Of a stretch of 64,000 bases of DNA, positions 17,598 to 28,033 are shown in pieces (positions within the stretch are counted from its first letter, which is position 1; every line of letters begins with the position of its first letter). Under the pieces are notes generated by a model that searched no databases, was not told the DNA's origin, and saw only the letters and a list, made by a program, of their open reading frames with translations. A program made the translations under genes and the position numbers. Source of the DNA: Paracrocinitomix mangrovi (GTDB lineage Bacteria; Bacteroidota; Bacteroidia; Flavobacteriales_D; Crocinitomicaceae); assembly GCF_019740355.2 (NCBI RefSeq), contig NZ_CP091819.1, positions 1,612,001 through 1,676,000 on the forward strand, in the 5' to 3' direction.

Positions 17598-18179
17598 ATG
17601 AAGAAATTATTTTTAATCCCTTTTGCAGCTTCTGCTTTATTTATGACTTCTTGTGGAGGTGGCGAAGGTGAAAACGAAAATGCAGATTCAACTGAAGACA
17701 CAACTGCAGTAGAAGAGCATCATGAAGAAGAAGGTGCTGAAATCGCCTTCAACGGTGAAGAAAGAGAAGGATACAAATTGTACGGGCACACAGATATGAA
17801 TGCTGCAGATGCAATTGGTATGGATGCCATGATGACTGAGTATGAATCAAATGGCTCATGGAATGGTAAAGTAAACGTTGCTATAGATCAAGTTTGTCAA
17901 AAAGCTGGATGTTGGATTACTTTTAAAGATCCTAGTGAAAATGAAATCAGAGTTGTTTTCAGAGATCATTATACTATTCCAATTGAAACAGCAAGTGGAA
18001 CAGAAGCTATTTTAATGGGTGCATTAGTATCTGATACAATTTCTGTTGATATGCAAAAGCATTACTTGGATGACGCTAAAGAAGCAGGTCAAGAAGTAAG
18101 CCAGGAAGAGTATGATGCAATTACTGAAGATAAAATTGAATTGTCTTTTGATTGCGAATCAATTCTTGTAAAAAACTAA
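17598..18179 (+). CDS. DUF4920-type lipoprotein
   Basis: A 193-residue lipoprotein: signal peptide with a lipobox-like MTSC and the lipidated cysteine at about 19, then an acidic linker rich in Glu, Asp and His (about 24-55). A compact domain with VCQKAGCWITF at about 103-113 follows, the conserved Cys-x4-Cys-Trp pattern of the DUF4920 family, and a third cysteine stands near the C-terminus. The family is common in Bacteroidota and has no established function; the paired cysteines could bind metal or form a disulfide. Likely anchored in the outer membrane facing the periplasm. Monocistronic, with a promoter box upstream and a terminator downstream. Confidence 0.8.
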   Translation: MKKLFLIPFAASALFMTSCGGGEGENENADSTEDTTAVEEHHEEEGAEIAFNGEEREGYKLYGHTDMNAADAIGMDAMMTEYESNGSWNGKVNVAIDQVCQKAGCWITFKDPSENEIRVVFRDHYTIPIETASGTEAILMGALVSDTISVDMQKHYLDDAKEAGQEVSQEEYDAITEDKIELSFDCESILVKN

Positions 18180-18200
18180 GATTACTACAATCTAAAATTG

Positions 18201-18226
18201 AAAGGCGGGCTTTGCTCGCCTTTTTT
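18201..18226 (+). terminator. Intrinsic terminator of the lipoprotein gene
   Basis: AAAGGCGGGC, a TTT loop and GCTCGCCTTT form a 10-bp stem with one G-T pair, followed by further T residues. It lies 21 bases after the stop and just before the convergent OmpA-like gene ends. Confidence 0.9.
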
Positions 18227-20492
18227 ATTTCACTTCAGCCGTTAAGGTCAGTTCTTTTTTACCGCCTTTTATATTGGAATTTATGGTGACTCTTGAATAA
18301 GTAATTCCCTGAGCATTTTCAGTATTCCAGCTCACCAAAATTTTACCTGACTCTCCCGGCTGAAAAACAGATTTTGACAGGTCAAAAGTTAAATAATCTG
18401 AAGTTGTAGTAATCTCTCCAATTTCTAAAACTTCATCCCCATTATTAGTAAACGAAAATTCCCAACTTAGATTATCTCCTTTAGATACTGGACCAAAATC
18501 ATGTGCCTGCTCTGCGAACAACATTTTTGCGTATGCTGAATCTTTGGTAACCAAACTAACAGATTGAATCTCTATTTTTCTTTCCAAAGCCGCCTTTCTC
18601 GCATAAATTGAATTTTTGGCATCATTTGGATTATCTGAAATAAGTTGATCTGCAGTGTATTCACCAAAAGGTATTTTTACAAAAGTTAATTTACCTCCAT
18701 TGCTCGCCGTTCCATTCATATAATCCCACAATTTAGCTCCGTCGTATATCTCCATATACTTTAGTAAACTATTAATTCTTCTTTTGGTTAATGGAACATT
18801 GTAATCTGTTTTTGCAAGTGGACTAGCAAATCCTTGAATGGTCACTTCTATTTCATAACCTTTGTCCAATTCAATTATTAAAAGACGTAAAAACTCTTTC
18901 AGATCTAAAACGCCTTGTTCTACATACTGCACAAAAAAGTCATCAATATCCTCTTTTGCAGATTCGGCATCATCTCCACTCAATCCTTTTGCATACTCTT
19001 TTTTATACTTGGTTTTAAGGTCAACATACTTGTAATAAGATTCAATATAATCCTGAGTTGATAAAGTATCTTTGGTTTTTGGATCGGGTTCATCATTATG
19101 AAAGTATAGCGTAACAGGAAGTTTTTTATTTAAGTCTGCCAAGGATTCAAATCTGTTTTCAACTTTTGGTTCTTCAGGTTTAGTGGCAACAAAAATATCG
19201 CTGCAACAATTTGGATTTTTTGAATATTGCACCCCTTCTCTATTAGACGAAAAATACATTTTTCCGTCTCTTTTGTCAATCATAAAGTAAGTGTCGTGCT
19301 TTGTTGAATTGATAGGTAGTCCAACATTTACCGGGTTTTTAAATGTGTAGTTATAATTTTTAGCATAAAAAATATCCTGCCCACCAAAACCTTCATGCCA
19401 ACTTGATGAAAAATATAATACTTGCTCAACCGTATCGTAATATGGACAAATTTCATCATCCATTGTATTAATGTCCGGCCCTAATGACTTAGGTAAAGAA
19501 TATTGATTCCCATCTTTGATCACACTGTACCAAATGTCTAGCCCACCAAAATTATGCTTGATATTTGAAGCAAAAAACAACACTTCATACTCACCCATTT
19601 TTGTGCAATGAGGCATTGTACTTATGTATCCTGGCTCGTTAATTACATCACCTAAACTATCGATATCATAAATTCTATCTCCATCTACTTTACCAACATA
19701 AATTTTGCATTCATAGTTAGTGTTACATCTACTGAAATAAAATCTTTTGCCATCCGGACTAAAAGAACCATTAGCAGTATTCCATCCTTTTTTGGTTACA
19801 TTTTTTTGTACGGCCACATTGTTAAAAATACTGTCTTGCTGATCTGCTGTGTAAATCTGGATAGAATAATCAGTAGTAAAAACTTCTTCATCAAAGTTGA
19901 TCGAATCAGCTTTAAGTGAGCTATAGTAAAGTTTATTACCGTGAATTGTTCCGGCAAACTCTGAATTTTCTGTATTAACATCCCCTCCAAGTAAACCTAC
20001 ATTAAAATCCAAAGTATCATTAACAGCACGTTTTGCCCAAAGACATGACTTAATCATTTGTGCCGATTTTAGATACTCATAACTATCCCGATCTTTTTTA
20101 TAGACTTTTTTGGCTTTCTTCCAGTTCTCCAATGATTCATTATACTTTCCATTATAATGTTGCATTGTGGCTAGCCATAAAATGGATAACTTATATATTT
20201 TGGCGTTCTCCTTCTTGTAAACTTTGTCGTAGTAATATTCAGCTTTTGGATAATCTTTATACAATCGCAAAGCTTCTGCCATTTTCCAATTAATCTCTAC
20301 AGAATTACTGTCAGACTGCATGGCTTGATTGTACATTTTGATAGCAAAGTAGTAATCTCTTTCTTCCATCTTCTTATCTCCCAACTCTACTAATTGAGAA
20401 TATGTCTGCGCTTTGCTGCCATGCGACAACAAGACAAACATAAGCAACAGCACCAGCGGTTGAGTGATAAGATTTAATTTCCTTTGCATCAT
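18225..20492 (-). CDS. TPR - PD40 propeller - OmpA-like - DUF1573 envelope protein
   Basis: A 755-residue exported protein (signal peptide to about residue 28). In order: TPR-like helices (about 30-150), a PD40/WD40-like beta-propeller (about 165-420; repeated SPDGKRFYFSR and YFSSSWHEG-type blades), a helical stretch, and an OmpA-type peptidoglycan-association domain (about 530-650; VTIQGFASPLA and LTKRRINSLLKY). A C-terminal DUF1573 Ig-like domain (about 660-755; HDFGPVSKGD) ends it. TPR-propeller-OmpA proteins are partners of PorP in Bacteroidota (PorE-like), linking the outer-membrane complex to peptidoglycan. The DUF1573 tail is an addition to that plan. Its ATG overlaps the stop of the PorP/SprF gene by 4 bases. 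Confidence 0.85.
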   Translation of the reverse strand: MMQRKLNLITQPLVLLLMFVLLSHGSKAQTYSQLVELGDKKMEERDYYFAIKMYNQAMQSDSNSVEINWKMAEALRLYKDYPKAEYYYDKVYKKENAKIYKLSILWLATMQHYNGKYNESLENWKKAKKVYKKDRDSYEYLKSAQMIKSCLWAKRAVNDTLDFNVGLLGGDVNTENSEFAGTIHGNKLYYSSLKADSINFDEEVFTTDYSIQIYTADQQDSIFNNVAVQKNVTKKGWNTANGSFSPDGKRFYFSRCNTNYECKIYVGKVDGDRIYDIDSLGDVINEPGYISTMPHCTKMGEYEVLFFASNIKHNFGGLDIWYSVIKDGNQYSLPKSLGPDINTMDDEICPYYDTVEQVLYFSSSWHEGFGGQDIFYAKNYNYTFKNPVNVGLPINSTKHDTYFMIDKRDGKMYFSSNREGVQYSKNPNCCSDIFVATKPEEPKVENRFESLADLNKKLPVTLYFHNDEPDPKTKDTLSTQDYIESYYKYVDLKTKYKKEYAKGLSGDDAESAKEDIDDFFVQYVEQGVLDLKEFLRLLIIELDKGYEIEVTIQGFASPLAKTDYNVPLTKRRINSLLKYMEIYDGAKLWDYMNGTASNGGKLTFVKIPFGEYTADQLISDNPNDAKNSIYARKAALERKIEIQSVSLVTKDSAYAKMLFAEQAHDFGPVSKGDNLSWEFSFTNNGDEVLEIGEITTTSDYLTFDLSKSVFQPGESGKILVSWNTENAQGITYSRVTINSNIKGGKKELTLTAEVK

Positions 20493-21499
20493 AAATAATC
20501 AGGACAAACTCTGTATTGCGCATCCTTTGGCTTGAATATACACAATACATATTGAAGAGAAAATTCAATCCCTCCTCTTAAGTTACTTGCAGGAACCAAC
20601 TTTGAAAAATTCAAATCATAGGAAATCCCTGCTGTCCATTTGTTATAATAAATTCCTGCTGTTAGATAAGCTGCGTCTCTATTTCTCATCCAAACTCCAC
20701 CATAAGGTGCAATGTATTCTCCTTTTTTATCAATTATTATATATCTGGCATTTGCTCCAACAATAATCTCATTGTATTTACCTTGAAACTGTGCTAAAAC
20801 GGCAGGCTGAATATCCCATTCATAATTCAAAGGCCAAGTACCTTTTGCATGAAAGACATAGCGCATATCTCTTTTAATCAGGTCATCTCCATAAAAGCTT
20901 TGTTTAGCCTGAGGAATATTAAACCAGGCCACTCCGGCAACTATTTCTTTTCTGTTTTCTGGCTTGTACTTATATATGGCACCAACATTCGCATTAAAAC
21001 CGGTACGTTTATTCACTCCAAAATTTTCTAGTGAGGGCAAAGCAGCATCATAGTAATAACCATTGTATTGATTATCCCAACTCAGCAAATCAAAATTTAT
21101 ATTTCTATGATTTACTCCAAGCTGAATTCCTGGAGTAATTGAATGAATTGAATCTTTTCCCAGGTAGATTTCATATGCCGTAGATATATTAAACTCAATC
21201 GTTCTAAAATTACCATCACCCGCCGCATCATGAAATAAATTTATCCCATGATAAAGATTGGGCAATATCCATCCCGATCTGTTCTCTGCTGAAATGGCTA
21301 TGGTATTATAGGGTCTTGAAACTGCTTTCCATTGACTTCTTTGATTAGCTGAAAATCGCCAATCACATTCATGATTACCGGTAAGCGCAGGGTTTAAATA
21401 AACAGGATTCATATTGAATTGAGAAAAGTGAATATCCTGTGCAATCAGCTGATTACCCGAAAACAAGCTTAATATCACTAACAATTTTCTCAACCTCAT
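20489..21499 (-). CDS. PorP/SprF family type IX secretion outer-membrane protein
   Basis: A 336-residue beta-barrel protein with a signal peptide (to about residue 20, LIAQ) followed at once by the family hallmark DIHFSQFNMNPVYLNPALTG, then alternating barrel strands up to a C-terminus rich in aromatic residues. PorP/SprF proteins sit in the outer membrane and, in the cases studied, are needed to export or anchor a particular gliding adhesin or type-B cargo. Here it lies 2 bases after a type-B cargo gene and overlaps a TPR-OmpA gene, the classic trio, so the cargo is most likely the product of the upstream gene. Confidence 0.92.
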   Translation of the reverse strand: MRLRKLLVILSLFSGNQLIAQDIHFSQFNMNPVYLNPALTGNHECDWRFSANQRSQWKAVSRPYNTIAISAENRSGWILPNLYHGINLFHDAAGDGNFRTIEFNISTAYEIYLGKDSIHSITPGIQLGVNHRNINFDLLSWDNQYNGYYYDAALPSLENFGVNKRTGFNANVGAIYKYKPENRKEIVAGVAWFNIPQAKQSFYGDDLIKRDMRYVFHAKGTWPLNYEWDIQPAVLAQFQGKYNEIIVGANARYIIIDKKGEYIAPYGGVWMRNRDAAYLTAGIYYNKWTAGISYDLNFSKLVPASNLRGGIEFSLQYVLCIFKPKDAQYRVCPDYL

Positions 21500-21501
21500 A
21501 A

Positions 21502-24500
21502 TTATCTAAGCAAGGAGATATTTCCTTTAATCAAAGACTCTTGTCCATCATAGCAAACAGCTGTAAGATGATAAACATACACATCCGGATCTAAGGGTTT
21601 GCCTTTAAATGTCCCATCCCATCCTATAGATTGATCATTTGTTTCAAACACCAATTCTCCCCAACGATCAAAAATTTTAAGATTCACTTCCTCCAAATAT
21701 TGTCCTCTCACAAAAACTTTGTCATTTTCTCCATCACCATTAGGCGTAAAAGCAGAAGGAATAAAAATGTAAATATCCCCACAAATAAATTCCAAGACCG
21801 TTATTAGAACTTGTGTTTTTTGCTCACATCCATCTCCTAAAATTGTTACTTCATATAAGAAATCATCATCCAAACCAGAAGATGTAACAGACTGTCCTGT
21901 TGTAGGGTTTAACCCTATTGTCGGATACCATATATATTGATATCCCGGAACATTTGGAAAGGCTTCTAAAATAGTTGTTCCTCCTTCAGGAATAGAATCA
22001 GGAGTTGCAGTAGCGTAAACCGAATTTGGATCAATCCAGTTAACATTTACCCAAACCGAATCAACAAATACACATCCTGATCCAGTAACACCTGTAACAT
22101 AATAATACATAGACCCTGGTGGTGAAACTAAAACTGTAGAGTCACCTGTTTGAATAATACCAGTAGATGGTGACCAGCTAAAAGTCATTGTTTCTGATGG
22201 AATAAGGTTATGAGCCATCAACATAGTAGTATCTCCTAAACATAAGGTATCTCCACCGGAGACATCCATTGCTCCATCTGCCATAATTATAGTAACTGAA
22301 TCAATTTTATTACACAATGCCCAGCCATTAGAAGCTTCTACATAATATGTGGTAGTAACTACCGGATTTACTGTAATTGAAGAATCCAACCCTCCGCCAT
22401 TTATTTGGTTTGTCAGATTTGGATCATCATACCAATTAAAAGTAGTTCCTGTTCCGAACGAATTTGCCCAAATATTAACAGCTGAAGTATTACATAAAGC
22501 GGTATCCGGTGAAACCTCAAGCGCTAATGAATCATACACATTGATCACTTTTATTGCTGTATCCTGAAGATTACAAATTGTATCGGTAATAGATAAAATA
22601 ATTTCGTACTGTCCTGGTGACTCAAACATTATTTGCGGATTTACTCCACCTTGCACCACAATTGCTTCAGTAGGAAAAGTCCAAACAGAATTAATTGTAT
22701 CATTACTTTCATTGTCAAGAATAAAAGTAAAAGGCGCACATCCTTCAAGGTCTGATATTTGAAATTCGGCATCAGGCACAATTTCAAAATCATACTTAAA
22801 TACCAGATTATTACAATTAGAACTCAGATTTTGTGAAGACCATGCCCCAGGTGTAGTAGGAAAATCACTATTTCCTCCACATCCTCCACATACAGATTGA
22901 TAAACTACTCCAAACTTATCAAATCGTGAAGTCCCTCCATCCACATGTTCATGGGCTTGAGCTCCTCCCATATAACTTCCGTATAACATGCTTTGGGCAT
23001 CTCTTTCTAAAACAAAAAGGTAAAAATCAAATCCGTCAGGTGGTGTTTGTTGATATGCATCCACAGTAGTTGGCATCCCGCTCAATGGTACTGATTGTAA
23101 AATATTAGCTCCCCATCCTGAAACGTATACATTTCCGCAAACATCTACTAAAAATGCTGATGGTGAAATATTAGGAATACCGTTACCATTTCCGAAAACT
23201 GTTGAATACTCAATTGCACTTAAGTCTGGCAGCAACTTCATAATAAACTGACCGCTATTTGGATTTGAATATGGGGCATTTATAACAGGCATACTTCCTT
23301 CAGATTGCCCTACCAAATAAACGTTATCCCAACGATCAATTTCAACAAAAATAGCCTGATCATAAACTGAAGTTCCTATGTAAGTTGTTTGTGTTAAAGT
23401 AGAACCATCAGGAGTTAATTTAAAAACATACCCATCTGTTTCCCCTCCTTGATAAGTTGGATTCAAAGCACCTGTTGTATTGGGCAGATCATTTGAACTT
23501 GTTCCACCGGCAACTAAAATGTTGAAAGAAGAGTCAATTTTCACTGAGTAACAAGCGTCATTTTGAGTACCACCAAAATAGCTCGACCATAAGAGAGTTG
23601 AAAAGTCTTCAGAAACTTTAAAAACCACACCATCTTGTTGTCCAGCATTTGCAGCTTGAAAAGGAGAAGCTGTAGGAAAATCTGTTGATCTGGTACTAGA
23701 CGCTATCAAAATATTATTGGCAGAATCCAACATGATTTCTCCTCTAAATTGATCACCATAGTTAGAAGTTAAAGAATCATAAGATGCAACACTATTATAG
23801 GTACCTCCATTAATTCTATAATTAACCCCATCATTAGATGAACCTCCTATATAAGTAGAGCCTAATAAACTGGTTCCATTCTCACTTAATTTAGCAATGT
23901 AAATATCAGTACCCTGAGCAGAGTAATATACTCCGTTGTAATAATAATTTGAATTCGGAATCCCACCGGCGTGAGAAGTTTGGAATCCTCCCTGAATAGG
24001 AAAATCTGTACTAGATGTAGCTCCGTATAAATAAATATTATTTAAAGTGTCGCAAATTAAACTATGTACCGTTTCAGTTCCCTGAACATCATTTCCTCCT
24101 CCTAGGAAAGAGGTCCACAACATGGATGTACCATCAGCAGAATATTTTGATATAAACACGTCTGTGATTCCATAATTTGCACTACTTGGCCCGGTAAAAT
24201 TTGAATTAATATCATAAGCCGGAGCAGGTGTAGGATATGCATTTCCATAAACTGTACCTCCAGAATAAGCTTTGCCATCATAAGCGTATGTCGCTGTCAT
24301 ACCAAAATTATCAGTAACTGACCCACTATAAGTTGCAAAAATGAGCAATGGATCTATCACTAATTCAAGTGATTTATCATAAGCACCAACATTATAGCTT
24401 ATCTCTCCCTCTTTAGTCAATTGAAAGCTGCAATCTACATTCAGTACTTTTCCATTTTTAATTTGATAGACATAAGGTTTCTGTTCAATAATTTTACCCA

Positions 24501-25086
24501 GGGTGGTTTCTATTTCAATATTCCCATCCTTTGTCAGTTTAATTTTGTCTTGACCGTGATAGTGGATTTTAATTTGGTTTGGATTTGCGTTAGGCGCTAC
24601 AATAAATTCATATTTCAAATCCTGTTGCTTTTCGTAAAATCTTAGATTAATCCCTTGATACAAATCATTATATACGATTTCATTGTAAGCATGTAAGTTA
24701 CTCGCCCAACGGCTTTTATCTTGTCCTATGTAATAATTATAATACTCTTTTGTAGGATGATAATTATCAAAAGTTGTTACATCATTTGCTCCAACAAATT
24801 CAGCAAAAACTAAATACTGCGGAATAGTTTCCTTTTGTTCTTTATGCTCTTTTGTAAGGTGTTGGACATGCGCTTGTGAATGATCTCTAAACTGATATAA
24901 AACACCACCGTTCTCTAACCAGATTTTCCCTCCAAATATATCCGCTCTGTACTTTACATGATCCGGCCATTGACCACCATTAGGTATAAACTTATATACT
25001 CCGGGATCATGATCAACATCTTGTCCAAATGAAATAACAGACAAGGTTGTAAACAAAAAAAGTAGATATGATTTAATTTTAAGCAT
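21502..25086 (-). CDS. Large secreted protein with T9SS type B (gliding-motility C-terminal) sorting domain
   Basis: A protein of about 1194 residues. It has a signal peptide (MLKIKSYLLFLFTTLSVISFGQ), an N-terminal domain starting FIPNGGQWPDHVKYRAD of the kind found before SBBP repeats, and a long series of beta-propeller-like SBBP repeats (about 250-750; repeated STYIGGSSNDG and SSYFGGTQNDA). PKD/Ig-like domains follow, then a C-terminal 85-residue type B sorting domain (IPSAFTPNGDGEND ... IFDRWGELVFE ... LDPDVYVYHLTAVC). I place the start at the ATG at 25086, in front of the signal peptide, rather than at a TTG twelve codons upstream. It is a candidate cell-surface adhesin exported by the type IX system with the PorP/SprF protein encoded next to it. 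Confidence 0.9.
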   Translation of the reverse strand: MLKIKSYLLFLFTTLSVISFGQDVDHDPGVYKFIPNGGQWPDHVKYRADIFGGKIWLENGGVLYQFRDHSQAHVQHLTKEHKEQKETIPQYLVFAEFVGANDVTTFDNYHPTKEYYNYYIGQDKSRWASNLHAYNEIVYNDLYQGINLRFYEKQQDLKYEFIVAPNANPNQIKIHYHGQDKIKLTKDGNIEIETTLGKIIEQKPYVYQIKNGKVLNVDCSFQLTKEGEISYNVGAYDKSLELVIDPLLIFATYSGSVTDNFGMTATYAYDGKAYSGGTVYGNAYPTPAPAYDINSNFTGPSSANYGITDVFISKYSADGTSMLWTSFLGGGNDVQGTETVHSLICDTLNNIYLYGATSSTDFPIQGGFQTSHAGGIPNSNYYYNGVYYSAQGTDIYIAKLSENGTSLLGSTYIGGSSNDGVNYRINGGTYNSVASYDSLTSNYGDQFRGEIMLDSANNILIASSTRSTDFPTASPFQAANAGQQDGVVFKVSEDFSTLLWSSYFGGTQNDACYSVKIDSSFNILVAGGTSSNDLPNTTGALNPTYQGGETDGYVFKLTPDGSTLTQTTYIGTSVYDQAIFVEIDRWDNVYLVGQSEGSMPVINAPYSNPNSGQFIMKLLPDLSAIEYSTVFGNGNGIPNISPSAFLVDVCGNVYVSGWGANILQSVPLSGMPTTVDAYQQTPPDGFDFYLFVLERDAQSMLYGSYMGGAQAHEHVDGGTSRFDKFGVVYQSVCGGCGGNSDFPTTPGAWSSQNLSSNCNNLVFKYDFEIVPDAEFQISDLEGCAPFTFILDNESNDTINSVWTFPTEAIVVQGGVNPQIMFESPGQYEIILSITDTICNLQDTAIKVINVYDSLALEVSPDTALCNTSAVNIWANSFGTGTTFNWYDDPNLTNQINGGGLDSSITVNPVVTTTYYVEASNGWALCNKIDSVTIIMADGAMDVSGGDTLCLGDTTMLMAHNLIPSETMTFSWSPSTGIIQTGDSTVLVSPPGSMYYYVTGVTGSGCVFVDSVWVNVNWIDPNSVYATATPDSIPEGGTTILEAFPNVPGYQYIWYPTIGLNPTTGQSVTSSGLDDDFLYEVTILGDGCEQKTQVLITVLEFICGDIYIFIPSAFTPNGDGENDKVFVRGQYLEEVNLKIFDRWGELVFETNDQSIGWDGTFKGKPLDPDVYVYHLTAVCYDGQESLIKGNISLLR

Positions 25087-25268
25087 CACTGCAAGATAAG
25101 AATTATATATTATTTGAATCAACTAAAGCATAGACGAAATAGCTTGCTGAATAGTTGACTTTCATAGTATTTAAGGTAGCATTCCTATACTGAGATTAAC
25201 ATTTGTTTTATAACTGTTATTTCTTAATTAAAAATAGTTACTTTTACCACCTATTACAGGAAAAATAA

Positions 25269-26636
<1,368 letters not shown>

Positions 26637-26678
26637 TCACTACCAAATAGGTAATTCAACTTACCGAATAATAACTTT

Positions 26679-26712
26679 AAAAGGCGATTCTTTGATTAGA
26701 GTCGCCTTTTTT
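26679..26712 (+). terminator. Intrinsic terminator of gdhA
   Basis: AAAAGGCGATTC pairs with GAGTCGCCTTTT (12 bp, one G-T) around an 8-base loop, followed by further T residues. It lies about 40 bases after the gdhA stop. Confidence 0.9.
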
Positions 26713-26743
26713 GTATCCTGTAGATTACTAATCAGTCTTTTAA

Positions 26744-28033
26744 GTGGGATTTTACAGGACCATATTGAGTTTACTACTTTTATTTGTGCTAAATCATGCA
26801 CAAGCACAAACTACTTTTGCAACTGAAACATTTGGAACAGGTGCAGCTAAAGGTACGCTTGCTAATGGTTTTAATGCCGACTTAGGAACTTGGACTGTTC
26901 AAAACACAGGAACTAATGGTTCTGACGCCAATAATTGGTATGTCAGTGGTGAAGAATGTGGAAATGCGGCCGGAACTTGTGGCTCAGCTTGCCCCGGAGG
27001 AGACAATTCCCTTCATGTTTCTGCCATTGGAGGTTTATGTGGAACACCTGATTGTGGAGCGGCTTACAATGAAACATCTGCACTCAATCAAACCAATCAA
27101 CGAGCCATTTCACCAGTTATTGATTGCTCATCTTATAGCACAATTACACTCAATTTTAATTACATAGCCGCACAAGGAGATGATGGTTTTTGGGTAGAAT
27201 ACAGTACAGATGCGGGAAGCACCTGGAGCACCTTTACAGGAGGAAATGTTGCTGCAACCCAATGTTGTTCTTGCCTTGATGCATTTTATTGTAGTTTTCT
27301 TGGATTGTGTTGTCCTCCGCAAACAACTCAATCTTGCGCAGGTGGCGGACAGGGATTTTGGACTGCAGTGAGTTTAAGTTTTCCTGCAACAGCTGATGGA
27401 AATCCAAATGTTAGATTCGCTTTTCATTGGTCAAATGATGGAAATGGATTTGGATCAGACCCATCAGTGGCTATTGATGATATTACTTTGACTTATGATG
27501 GAGTTGTATTATCAGTGAAAATGAAAGATTTTTCATGTGAATCAGAAGGAAATATAAATTACCTCCATTGGACAACTTTATCAGAAAGTTCTTCAAGCCA
27601 TTTTGAAATTGAGCATTCTTTAGATGGATATCAATTCAGAAAAGTTGGAGCGGTAAATGCTGCAGGCAATTCATCTTCCGCTAAAGACTATAATTTCGTT
27701 CACACCGTAGATCAACATCAAAACATCTATCGAATAAAATCGGTTGATACGGACGGTTCATTCCAATACTCTAAAACCATAACAGTATTCAATGATGTAA
27801 GCAAAGCAACAATATCTCATGCAAATGGCCAATTTCAAATCAAAAATCTAGAAAATGAAAACGGAATAATTACTGTTTATAACCTGAGCGGTCAAGAAGT
27901 GATTTCACCCATTAGTTTCTCATTTGCTGACAATCAAGTAAAACTTCCTATTAACAACTTAAAAGCCGGTATTTATTTTGTGAAAGTGAATTCCAATATT
28001 GGAAGTAAGAAATTTAAGATTGTTCTTCAATAA
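26744..28033 (+). CDS. Cysteine-rich T9SS type A cargo protein
   Basis: A 429-residue secreted protein. GTG at 26744 opens a good signal peptide (TILSLLLLFVLNHAQAQ) and no in-frame ATG fits. Residues about 25-250 form a jelly-roll-like region (VIDCSSYSTITLNFNY; VAIDDITLTYDG) of the choice-of-anchor type, unusually rich in cysteine, including a cluster near 172-195 (CCSCLDAFYCSF and LGLCCPP). A fibronectin-like part follows (about 262-345; HWTTLSESSSSHFEIE, a frequent Bacteroidota segment), then a type A sorting domain (ITVYNLSGQEV ... LKAGIYFVKV ... KKFKIVLQ). Exported by the type IX system. Its stop lies 20 bases inside the convergent kdtA gene. Confidence 0.85.
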   Translation: MGFYRTILSLLLLFVLNHAQAQTTFATETFGTGAAKGTLANGFNADLGTWTVQNTGTNGSDANNWYVSGEECGNAAGTCGSACPGGDNSLHVSAIGGLCGTPDCGAAYNETSALNQTNQRAISPVIDCSSYSTITLNFNYIAAQGDDGFWVEYSTDAGSTWSTFTGGNVAATQCCSCLDAFYCSFLGLCCPPQTTQSCAGGGQGFWTAVSLSFPATADGNPNVRFAFHWSNDGNGFGSDPSVAIDDITLTYDGVVLSVKMKDFSCESEGNINYLHWTTLSESSSSHFEIEHSLDGYQFRKVGAVNAAGNSSSAKDYNFVHTVDQHQNIYRIKSVDTDGSFQYSKTITVFNDVSKATISHANGQFQIKNLENENGIITVYNLSGQEVISPISFSFADNQVKLPINNLKAGIYFVKVNSNIGSKKFKIVLQ

